A stretch of 64,000 nucleotides of DNA from Diploscapter coronatus (lineage: Eukaryota > Nematoda > Chromadorea > Rhabditida > Rhabditidae), in NCBI GenBank assembly GCA_964036155.1, contig OZ038422.1, positions 39,269,201-39,333,200 on the forward strand, read 5' to 3'. The first letter of the stretch is position 1; every line of letters starts with the position of its first letter. This document shows, in pieces, positions 45,701 to 56,130 of the stretch. The notes under the pieces were generated by a model. That model worked only from the letters and a program-made list of their open reading frames with translations. It searched no databases and had not been told where the DNA came from. Position numbers and translations under genes: made by a program.

Positions 45701-47455
45701 GGAGCGGGGTGAAGATCGAAAGGCCGGCAGAGAACGAATTGGAGCAGTTACGGGAGAGCAGGATGAAGTGCGGCTGCAAGTGCGCAGACGGGTTCTGCTT
45801 CCCCGAGACTTGCGAGTGTTTCCAAAATGGAGTGCAGTGTCAGGTGTGCCGAAAAAGAAGAAAATCATTTGAAACATCTGATAGAATTTCAATATTTTTG
45901 AGCACTTGATTCCTGTTCTGATTCTGGAGTATTGAATTGAGATTGAAGAGAACAATCTCGAATTTCAATTTTTCTTCGAAATTTGAAGTGATGAATAATT
46001 TTGATAGAGGAAAAATGAGGGAAGGAGTTTTCTTGCAGGTAGACGGCGTGAACGAGATGACAGGCGAGCAGTACCCCTGCTTCTGCACGCTCGAGGGTTG
46101 CGACAATAGCCACGGGAGACTCGAGTACGACCCAGTCAGTGTTCATCTCCACAACGTCACCAAAATCAAAATGTGGAAAGATATGCATAAATCGGTAAAC
46201 AAATGAAAAAAAACCCAAAGAAGTTGAAAATTGTACTTGTTTGGCTCTCGCGCTGTCTATCAGTTTCTCAAGCAGTCCTTATAAATTGAAATACTACAAT
46301 CATTTTGAGCCTACAAGCGACTTTTTTGAATTTCAATTTGAATTCGTTTGAGCTTCTTATCTTTCCTTTCCGTTTTCTTTTCATCTAAAATTCCGGAATA
46401 TGATTTCCTGACCGAAATTTAGCTATTTTTCCTTTAAAAATCGAAGAATTCCCAGGAAACATTCGACTCGCCGTCGTACAAGAAGTTCGACTCGAGCAGC
46501 GACGAGGAGGAAGTGCTGCCTGGCCGCCAGCTCTGCAGCAGCTCGACTGCAACCACCACCTGCTCTGGGCCCATCTCTCCCAGACTTCCCTTGTCTGCCA
46601 TCAAATCCCGACTCCATGCAAGTCATGCAGACGCATACCAAGGTGGAAATAAAAATCACTATAAAACTAACGTCTTGAAAAAAAATCTAGGGCTCATTCG
46701 AGATTTCAGCATCAGGGATGTTGGAAATGCAAGAAGTTTCCCACTTCACTGCACTTCCAACATTACTATTCTTCAGCATTCAATGGAAATTTCCAAAATT
46801 CCCGAAAATTACAAGAAAAATGTCGAATTTAAAAGAATTTTAAAGAAAAGATTTTAAAAAATTAGCATTCTTCAGATGTCTTCGATGGCCAGCTGACGTT
46901 CTCCTCGGACTGCGTCTCTGACAGAAGCGACTCGACCACTCCGCAACCGCACGACCATGAACAAGCACATGCAGATACAGAGATGGCTACGATCAGTCAG
47001 CAAATAAAAAGCGGAGAAGAGGCAACATATGCAGAGCAGCAGACATTTCCTCTTCAGAAGAAAGTGTCAAGGTAGGAATGAGGGATGAAAAGAAAATCCT
47101 AAGAAAAGGCATGAAACTTCTTGAAAAAAAAAATTCTGATAGAGCATCACAACTTTAGAAAGTATTTGAAGGTTTTGAAGCAACAATTTCTGAAACGTGA
47201 AATTTTAGAAAATAACGAAAGACGAACTGTGGAAGATACAAGTTTTGGAAGTAGATAGATGAAAAATGAAGATTTTAGAAATGGTGAAGATTTTTCAGGC
47301 TCTTCTCGTTCACGTTACCGATGCCAGAACCAATCTCTCCCGACCACGACAGGACGCCCACTCCGAACGGAACGAAAAGGGAGGAAGCTGCAGCTGCAGG
47401 AGAAGAGGAGCAACGATCGCCGAGAAAATTCCCCAAAGTTGGATCGTTGCTTTGA
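42718..47455 (+). CDS. Cysteine/serine-rich nuclear protein (CSRNP/AXUD1 family)
   Basis: Exons 42718-42726, 42802-42894, 43226-43396, 43677-43781, 43829-43978, 44072-44345, 44445-44659, 44857-45053, 45196-45347, 45415-45509, 45631-45843, 46039-46194, 46456-46642, 46876-47071, 47299-47455, about 789 residues. CSRNP proteins are nuclear, DNA-associated and linked to transcription and cell survival. The family core is clear. First comes V-K-F-D-K-L-N-V-L-Y-F-D-R-I-Q-G. Then follow K-C-G-C-K-C and C-F-P-E-T-C-E-C-F, and finally C-F-C-T-L-E-G-C-D-N-S-H-G-R with E-Y-D-P. The N-terminal half is long, Ser/Pro-rich, with a repeated T-S-P-R-R-x-S-A-S motif. The tail is acidic and low complexity. The first three-codon exon is uncertain; the ATG at 42838 is an alternative start. 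The exon ending at 44345 may instead end at 44321 with a GC donor. Confidence 0.88.
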
Positions 47456-47949
47456 GAATTAAAAATTTGAGTTCAAATAACGTCGAAACGGAGCCTTTAG
47501 TTCAAATAAATTCAAAAATAATCCGAAAAATTCCCTATCTCGATTTTCTGATCATCAAAATGATTCAATTATCTAATTTTCCAATTATTTATTGATTTAT
47601 TCAAACGTTCATCCAAATACCTCTTGTGTATAGACAAATCATGCGATTCAAAATTGCAAAAATACGGTCATTTTTCTTAAAATGTAAAAACGCGATAAAA
47701 ATAAAAATTTTGGGAATTAGACAAGTCGGCATGAACATGTGAAGCAGTTGAATGTTGCCTGGGAAAATAACGATTCTGCACTAGCACTAAATTTTTTGTT
47801 TTTTTTTTGTAATGAGAATTTTTGCAACACTCGAGAAGTTTCACTGGAAGAAATTGGAATTGTACATCTAAAAGAAATAGGTTAGTTGGAAGTTTAGAGA
47901 TATTACTCTTCAAAGAAGTGGGATAAGTTACAAAAAAGGAGTGAAAAAA
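47456..47949. other. Spacer between convergent CSRNP and kinase-like genes
   Basis: AT-rich sequence between two stop codons that face each other. It should contain both 3' UTRs. Nothing else recognised. Confidence 0.6.
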
Positions 47950-50900
47950 TTAGACGGTTTGTTCAAAGGTGAAATGATTGTCGAAAATAGTGAAAATATC
48001 CTGAGACGAAGGTCGATTCGTTGCGTCAAACTCCCAGCATTGTCGGATCTAAATTTGTATATTTATTACTGGTTGAATGCATACATGAAAATGAATACGA
48101 ACTACAAAATGACAGAATGGCAAGCCTTTTTCTTCGGAATATGTTTTAATTAAGCCTTGTCATTTTGTCAACGCAATACTTTCAGAAAATGGCAAAACAA
48201 CATAAACAACAAAATCAAGACTTCTCAAAACTCGGCCCGCAGAAAAGTGCATCTTTTCGAGAGAAGAAAAGAAGACATGCTCTTTTACTCGCTTAATATG
48301 ATACGCTACTATTTCTGCGGATCAAGTTTTAAGAAGTCTGGACAAAATGAAAAAAATACCGAAAAACGCCTTTCTTATTCATCTAGATTTTTAGTCCTCT
48401 AATAATCACAATTTGATTTTCTAATATAATATAGAAATAAGCGCACAAATTAACTTACCGTATTATAAGTGATGTCATCAGAAGTGGCAGGTCTCTCCAA
48501 TCGATTTCCAGCTTCTAGCCAGTGATAAAGCTCGTCGCCGGTTTTGATTTCTGAAATCAGTTATGTTTATATGAATGAAGTTCAGAAAAATCACGGCATT
48601 GCAACGTAAAATTCTCAATATCATGGAAAAATCATTGTTATCTTTCAGCTTTCATATTGCAATAATGTTGTAATAAATCGCCGTTCTAAAAAGTTCAATT
48701 ACTTGGATAGAGTTTGTCTCCCTTGGTGAGAATTTCATAAATGACTACTCCATAGCTCCAGATATCGGATTTGGCAGAGAATCGTCGCTCTCGAATCACT
48801 TCTGGTGCAGCGTATTCGGTTTGAACGGGTGTCATCACATCGCCGTAGATTTCAGATTCTCCGTATGCCAACCTCTTTGCTTTACGGAAACCGCCGATCT
48901 GAACATTTATAAAAATTGAAAACACAAAAAAAACATCTGCAAAATAAAGATAAAAAGTCAAAAATGAACCTTGACGAGCGGACAGAACGATAGTCGATCC
49001 ATGACAAAGATGTGCTTGGCCTGCAGATTGCCGTGAATTATTCCTTCCTCTTCCAAATAGACCAGTCCATTCGCGATCTGTCCGGCCATATCGACGACAT
49101 CCTGCCAGCTGCCCGCGTTCGTTTGCAAGTGCTTGATCAGATTCCTGCTCATCGAGTCGTAAATCAGTCGATAGGGCGGAGTCAGAATGGTCCAGGCTCG
49201 CAAATAGACGATATTCTGGTGCGATATATGGTTGAGAATGTTGAGTTCTCTAAAAAAAAGTGATACCGAAAATGAGCTTTGTGTGGTCATCGCTGAGTAA
49301 ATTATGTGAAAATTGATCTAAGCTCTTCATCTATAACTAAGAGAGGGTTAGGTTGGGTAATTTAGTTGAAGTCATCTTTATAAGCAGACTATTTAGGAAA
49401 ACAGGCTTCTAGTCTATCATTTCTTAACTCTAACCCTATGAATAGAGTATTGGCTATGAAATCTTGAATTTTAAAAGAAATGAAACCGTACTCTCTGATA
49501 GAAGATTCTGAAATGGGATCATCTTCGAAGCACTGCTTCACAACCACGTCCATATTCTTTCTGCCGGTCAAAATTCCACTATAGATATCGTAGTGTCGAC
49601 CTTTGTGGAAATGCGTCAGATTCTGCAGAAAATCGGATCGAATCTCTCGAGACATGGCGATTTCGTAAATGCCCAGGTCCAATTCTTGTACTTTGTGATA
49701 GGGTCTTTGCAATTTTAGCCCCGACACTTCGCTATCGTCTTGACTATAGTTGCGCTCTGAAAAAGTCTCTCCAAAGTCGATAGAAAAATTACAATTTTGG
49801 CAAAAGACATAAACACATTTTTAAAAAATCATGAACGTGAAAGATCTATTTTGAAAAGTATTTCATCGTGATATTTGATCTTCCTTTCAGGTTCTTCTTT
49901 AAATTGGCGTTATTTCTGAGTTAATCTCTTGAGAGGTTCGAACAGTTTTACCTATTTAGTCACATGGTTTTTTAGAACTATTCAGGCATTCCAGGAAGGT
50001 TTCTTTCTGATTTTCAGGTTTTGAAAATACAATTACCGTAGTAAAAATCGACTAGCAGCGATAACGCGGGGAAGTTTCGATTCTCTGCATGGAATACGAA
50101 TTCTCCATGTTCGTTCTCGGTGATTCTGTAGCTGTGAATGGCGCCGCCTTGTCGAACCATCAGCACATAGCTGTCCCCGTTGCAAAGTCGCACTGCGAAA
50201 GAGCCATCTCCATTGCCCTCGCTCATCAATTCATTCTCAATCATTATTCGAGAACGATCTCCTGTGTACCAACTGAATTTCAAATATCACTTGATAATGC
50301 GATTGACTTCTTACTGTTGTTGATCAGTTTGTCTCGTTAAAAAGGTAGCAGGAACTAGACCTTCGGAACTCGTCCACAGGGATTTGACCTTGTAATGGCT
50401 GCTACTGAAATGGACATTTTATATTATTTCAGTTCATAAAGTTGGAGTTGATAAAAATTCGTATTAATTTTCTTGTTTGGATATGTGTTCGAGAGTTCAT
50501 TCCAATTTAGAATTTTTAGAAGTAATTCTGGTTTTTTAATCTTATTCAATCTCATCCCTAGTCAAAGATTTTCAAACCTACTTTCCTCCGTTTATCACCA
50601 GCGGTTCTCCTTGTCGAACAGAAATCTCCCCTTCTTGTTGCGCTTCATAATTTGCACGAGCGATGACTTCCTGAGTGACCGAGTGTCGGAAGGTGTGCAC
50701 TTCGTGCTGGTGATGCTGGTGCTCTTCTTCATCGACTTCTCGAGGCTCTTCGGGAATTTCTCCGATGGGATACAGCAAATCTGTGGCCATTTCTTCTCGG
50801 TTGTCTGAAGAAAGAGAAACGTCTAGAAAGATGATTTTTTACGAACTTTTAAAATTAACGACTAAATCCTGCAGTGTGTTGAATTTCTTATAATCTCCAT

Positions 50901-53900
50901 CGATATGAAATCCTCCATTTAGCTCCTTGATATGTTTGATACCATAGTGCTTTATTCCTAGAAATTAATGTCGGTTGATCAGACGAACAATAAAATCGAA
51001 CCGCGCTCGGTCTTGAGACTCAAAGCGAACATAGACTTTTCAGAAGGGCGAATCAGATACGTTCCGACTGGAGTAGAACGCATCAATCCTTCGGCTTCCT
51101 GAAAAAAATTAAATTCGTTTATCTCTTCGAAATTCAGGATTGAACTGCTTGGATGCTGAGAAAATCGGTCTTGAGTTTGTTTTGGATTCGAATAATTTTT
51201 GTTTCGACTGTAGTAGTGACTTGGATTATTCGCGATTTCGCAACATCACAACCCATTTTATAGCTAATTTTGTGTTTGGAATTTTTGCGACAACTATCTT
51301 TGAAAAAATCTGGTAAAAGGGTTGCGAAGTATCCAGGTTGTCGCTGTAGTTTCATACCGAATAAGCAAAACATTACCTGTCGATTACAATGTCGGTAGAA
51401 GTTCTCATGAAGGAAGGTCGGCGTGAGACACTCGACCGGCACGTGACCCTTGACGCCTCCTGTTTTCGACAAACATGTCCACATAACATCGCCTCTGAAT
51501 CATTTGGAAAATTGGTCTTTATGAGGATTTTAGAGTTTACGGTTTTTCATGAACAACTTGAACTTCGTCTAGGAAATGCACTGTCAACTCATTATCGTTT
51601 CGTGAATTGTGTTCATAAATTACGGCGTAAAACGTGTGTTCAGATCCTGAAATTTGAAACAAGAATGACAAATTTTGAAGCGCAAATGTCAGACTTATCG
51701 TCGATCCAAATCCATCATAGAGTTTATCAGAAAGCATCGTTTTGCGATCAGTCAGTTTAAGGAATTGTTGGAAATCGACTTTTAGGGCTTATTCGATTGG
51801 AAATTTAGTGATTGATCCTTATCAAAGTGCCAAATTTTATTCGCCTCTTATGCTTTTCCCTTCATTTTTAGCGATTAGAAAAGTATTTGCATTGTTGATG
51901 AGTTTTCGAATTTTAAAGTCCGCATACACGATAATTTTTCTGCTAGAAAAATATTAACCGTCATTTCGCGAGAGGCGGAATTTAAGCTGTTATTATTCAC
52001 GGAGATTTTACAAGGGATAAGAAAAGTCGTGTTACGTTTCCTATCAGTGCGGACAGGAATTAGATGTTTTACTAGCTTTTCCCCTCCTTTTGTTGGCAGT
52101 TTTGTTGAAAGATAAGAGCGATGGAATTTGAAATTTCAAAACAAAGGCATTTTTATTGAAGAGAAAATCCAGAATTAGTATAAATGTGATCAAGAATTTT
52201 CTTCTCACAAGTTTAATTACAACGTATTTACGTTAGCTTCTGGTAAACTAATTTTTGTTCATACCTGAACCAGCATAAGGATCGTAGAATTCGAGAGAAT
52301 CTCGCCGTTCAACCTCGTACTCTTCCGATTCTTCATATTCTTCTTCGTCTTCGGATTCCGTGGGCTGCACGTCAATGACAATCTCTTGTACCTCTTCTTT
52401 CACAATGGTCAACGGCTCGTACGGCAGGTCTGAAGTTTAAGCAAATTTGAAAACGCTAAAATAGACGTTTCGAAAATCATTCAGTACATCAGAGACTTTG
52501 GCAGAACAGAGAAAAATCTCCGCTGCACTGTAGACCGATCGTCGCATTACACTGCCAATATCTCCGCAGTTCGTTCACTATTCATTTGGAGAGTTCATTC
52601 TCGTTTTTATTATTTTGATTATGATCATTTCTCATTAAAAACGAATGAATATTGAAGTGAATCGATATTGGACTGAATCTCTTTCCTTCGAAAAGTATAT
52701 AAATTACCTGGGTTGTAAAACTCGAAATGCACGACGATTTCTGGCTCAACATATTTGACACTCGGTTGACTTTCCTCAGACGAACAACTTTCTTCGCTCT
52801 CCGAATACCTTTCCTCGTAAGCCTGATAACCGGGCACACATTCGCTGAAGGGATGTCCTACAAATTCTTCATAGAATAGTTCTTCTTCGGGTATCATATC
52901 GTAGTGAGTTTGATTCTGTTCTGCTTCTGTTTGAACCTCTACTGGAGTATGCCTTTCTGCATAGCCCTCAAATCCCGGAACGCATTCGCTGAAGGAATGT
53001 CCTACAAATTCTTCATAGAATAGCTCTTCCTCCGGTACCATATCATAGTGGGTTTGATTCTGCTCTGTTTCTATTTGTACTTCTGCTGGAGTATGTCTTG
53101 CTACATAGCCCTCAAAGCCAGGTACACATTCGCTGAAGGAATAGCTTTGAAATTCTTCATAGTGCAACTCCTCTTCGGGCTCGTAAATTTCTTCGTCGTC
53201 AATCTTAGCAAAATCGTCTTCATGGATGACTTCTTCATCGACAACAACGTCGTATTGTTGTTTGGTTGTCGATTGGCTTTCGTGATGATGGTGCTTCTCG
53301 AAACGATGTTGATGATGCGTCTCTGTTTCAACGTCTACAGATCGTTCATTCAGCGACGTCGGTCTTTCTATTGGAGTGATTTCTGTTTCGTCGATTGAAT
53401 TCTAAAAAGCCTGAATTGAAAAAGAAACAACTTCATGGAGCGCATGAACCTTCTGACAACATGAAAAATCAATTTCTAATCCAAGCCTATCTTCCTTTTC
53501 CAATTCCTACTCACATTTCACTTCATGCCTTCAAACAATGTCTTTAAGAAAAACAAAAAAGCATACTCTTCCTCGGTGAATGGGTTGTGGTCGAGGCTGT
53601 TCATGGATGACATGCTGCTAAAATTATAATTTATTGAATAAAATAGCAAATATGACCAGACTTCGCTTCTCGATTCATGCGCGTTGTGTTGTTTCTTCGG
53701 AGAATCGATTATGTTGATGCAACAGCAGTACCATTCCTCGATACCAGTCTGAAATTTAAATAAAAGGTTTTGAAGAACAGATATGGATCGTTGATGTATG
53801 CAATAAATAAAATGTTCCATTTCATTGGAGTATCACTTTGAAGTATGAAAGGAAAAAAAACACCAGCCAGTGTAAAACATCATTATTCTTGACATGAATT

Positions 53901-54059
53901 TTTTGAAGTTTAACTTTTAAAAACTTGAGCCAGAATTCAAAATTCAGTTCTTGTCTCTTATTCCTAGCTCAATCAAATAACCTGCGGTTTATTATCGTTT
54001 TGATTCTCTTCCGGCTGTACATTTGTGATTTTGATTTGACAACAGCAAGCGTTGCCCAT
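47950..54059 (-). CDS. Src-like pseudokinase with duplicated SH3-SH2 modules
   Basis: Seventeen exons: 53982-54059, 53662-53748, 53567-53617, 52708-53401, 52265-52429, 51541-51646, 51377-51494, 51002-51098, 50847-50957, 50582-50804, 50315-50404, 50037-50272, 49492-49756, 48970-49249, 48703-48898, 48459-48550, 47950-48048. They sum to 995 residues in phase. It starts M-G-N-A-C-C-C, a myristoylation and palmitoylation signal as in Src kinases. Residues 70-358 are acidic with 48-residue repeats. Then SH3 (about 359-415), SH2 (418-502, Y-L-I-R-P-S), SH3 (549-605), SH2 (607-690, F-A-V-R) and a tyrosine-kinase fold (about 710-985). The fold keeps V-V-V-K, the C-helix Glu, A-P-E, D-I-W-S-Y-G and C-W...R-P. 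The catalytic loop is H-G-N instead of H-R-D and the DFG site reads G-F-R, so it is very probably inactive. Likely a membrane-bound phosphotyrosine scaffold. Confidence 0.9.
48218..48339. repeat. Hairpin element, family member 3
   Basis: Inverted repeat in the last intron of the pseudokinase gene. Outer arms AGACTTCT/AGAAGTCT and inner CCGCAGAAAAGTGC opposite CTACTATTTCTGCGG pair. The inner TTTTCGAGAGA and GACATGCTCTTTT blocks match the elements at 11568 and 18567. Confidence 0.6.
52800..53173 (-). repeat. Coding repeat of 144 bases (48 residues), about 2.6 copies
   Basis: In exon 4 of the pseudokinase, units contain Y-E-E-F, S-F-S-E-C-V-P-G-F-E-G-Y, R-H-T-P and T-H-Y-D-M-(V/I)-P-E-E in fixed order. 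Two units are nearly identical and the third is truncated. Each unit has several tyrosines in acidic context, typical of phosphorylation and SH2-docking sites. Confidence 0.85.
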
Positions 54060-54074
54060 GCGCTACTGGATAGA

Positions 54075-54082
54075 CTAGAAAT
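54075..54082 (-). promoter_or_regulatory. Putative acceptor upstream of the pseudokinase start
   Basis: The minus strand reads ATTTCTAG fifteen bases before the ATG at 54059, as for the trans-splice-like acceptors of the other genes. A second candidate, TTCTCAG, lies slightly further upstream. Confidence 0.3.
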
Positions 54083-55275
54083 CGATTCTGAGAATAAGGA
54101 AGACGACTGCTTGATGGGTGCAGTTGGTTGATAAGATCGCTGAAAGAACGCAATAAAGGGATTAATTATTGCAGGTAGCAAACAGGAAAAAATTGAATTG
54201 CGGGGAATATTCAATAAATTGTTGTAGGTTGAAATTTAGCATAATTTTTTCTAACGTAATCCCTGACCAGGGATAGAGAATAAGATAAAGTTGTTAGATT
54301 CTAATTTTAGAGCTTTCATGAAAAATTCATCAACTTTGAGTTTGGAAAATTCGTACAGTTCATGCAATTTTTAAGATTACAATTTTGATGAAGAACAAGT
54401 AGCGGACTTTTCAAATTCATGGCTAGAAATTGCATGTTCTTTCAAAATGCCAAATAACTAATTATAAAGAAAAGGTAGACTAGAATTACGAAAGAATTCC
54501 TGCGCTCTTCACCCTTTTTGTTGAGTCATTGAGCGCAAAGCAGAGCACTCTTTAGATGGCAAGCAAAGTGCTCTGCCCAAACTGATAACTCGATGATAAG
54601 TCTCCTTGACAATGGAAAATTGAGAATGAGAAGAAAAAGAAGAATGTAATGAAGGGAGGACATTAACACGCGATTTACTATGCCCAGAGAGGGATCATTA
54701 ACATGAGGAAAACATTTATTTTCAGTCATTACCAATTCAAAATAGGGACTCATACCTGTATTGTTACAGATAGATATATATGGTATTTGAGCCAGGTTCA
54801 ATATATATACAGAAAGAGACCAGAATACCATAAGGAATTAGATACTAGATAGATTTAAAAGGACGATCGTTTTTTGTTGAATACATTTGTATCTTTTTCG
54901 AAGAATCCATCTTTCTGTTCAACAGAAATTCTATTGCCTGTATGCGATTTACTGTAGCTATTTCACTATAAGCTTTATTAAACCGCTAGTAAAAAATAGC
55001 TTGAAGCGAAACTCGATGTCTATGGGGTGGGTCAAAAATATTGAAAATATCGGGGTGAACCGAACGTTTTGATACCATTTCAACCTTTAAAAACATTCAC
55101 AACTTGAACCAAGATTAACTCAAATGGGATAATAACCAATCATAGTAGCCTACTGCTCAGCCACTACCAATAGCCCCATTTCAGGTCTTAGATCTAGTTG
55201 TAGCAGAAATACGGGGCGATGAAAGTAGCATTTGCACTTGTAAAATTCATCATTATTTACAATTTTCAATATACA

Positions 55276-55610
55276 GTTATTGATAGTATTTGGAATGATA
55301 AGATGTTTCGATTATCTGACAATGAACGAGAATGGATCTAAGTGGGAGAAATTGGAGAAAGTCGAGGTTCTTTTGCGATTTGCATCACTAAATGAAAAAT
55401 TTATATTATTGGAGGACGGAAGAAGTAAATTTTGAAAGCAATTCTTATTATCTATAAAACATTTAGATTTAAAATCTTCAAGTCTTGTCTATGCTTCGAT
55501 CCTTCTGCTCTTATTAACAGTTGAATTTCTCGAATCGTTGATATGAAATATGGAAGATTTGGTTATTCTCTAGTTGTTGCCATTGGAAATAAGCGTTACT
55601 TATTGGCTTC
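55276..55610 (+). pseudogene. Degenerate kelch gene copy
   Basis: Two segments match exons 14 and 15 of the kelch gene downstream (58791-58935 and 58980-59126), including the splice-acceptor positions. The first has stop codons after E-W-I and after the segment matching V-S-L-N. The second (from about 55468) keeps F-K-S-C-L-C-F-D-P-S-A and I-S-R-I with a stop between them. An intron remnant separates them, so it arose by DNA duplication rather than retroposition. Confidence 0.85.
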
Positions 55611-56034
55611 AATAAGTTGATAATAAATATGAAAATCGCTAAAAGAACATTCGGAATATCGAAAAAAAACCTTTTCTGAATTTTTATTGAATGTTCGCTA
55701 ATTAAATATTGATGCTCAATAAACTTCTTCTCATGATTTCTATCTCAGATCTCAACGAAGTTATTAATTATTCCTATATTTCATTGCTTTTACCAGTAAA
55801 ATTTGCAATAAGGGAATTTAAACACTAGATTGGTTATTCTGCCAATGTTAACATTTCACGATAAAGTCAATGATGAAGGAATTGCGAATACTGAAAACCT
55901 TGAAATTTTTCTCATAGTAAAATTGCTTATCATTGAGAATTTTGTGACATCAAAAAAAGATACTGCATGTTGGTGTTTCCATTGGTTTGTCTTGCGAGAA
56001 GAGAATCACGACGGATGCTATTGATTTTTAACAA

Positions 56035-56096
56035 GGCTGGAACCCAAATGTGTTTTATCATGACGATAAAGCGAAAAATGTATTTGGGTTCCAGCC
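56035..56096. repeat. 62-base hairpin upstream of the Hsp70-like gene
   Basis: GGCTGGAACCCAAAT at the left is the exact reverse complement of ATTTGGGTTCCAGCC at the right. The loop is about 32 bases. It ends 34 bases before the ATG. It could be a tiny inverted-repeat transposon or a structural element. No clear target-site duplication. Confidence 0.75.
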
Positions 56097-56120
56097 CAGA
56101 TTTAAAATATGATTTTTCCA

Positions 56121-56126
56121 ATTTAG
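56121..56126 (+). promoter_or_regulatory. Putative trans-splice acceptor of the Hsp70-like gene
   Basis: ATTTAG lies four bases before the ATG at 56131. It resembles the TAG-type acceptors of the introns in this gene. Confidence 0.35.
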
Positions 56127-56130
56127 CTGA

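Larger units (their letters stand above)
54060..56130. other. Region between divergent pseudokinase and Hsp70-like genes
   Basis: Two kilobases of AT-rich DNA holding the 5' regions of both genes, a dead kelch copy (55276-55610) and a short perfect-stem hairpin (56035-56096). Scattered short frames, such as minus-strand 54526-54831, have no splice support and were not called. Confidence 0.6.

Noticed and set aside
54526..54831. Minus-strand frame of 101 codons upstream of the pseudokinase gene
   Set aside because: AT-rich, no motif, contains a small hairpin, not linked by phase to neighbouring exons.
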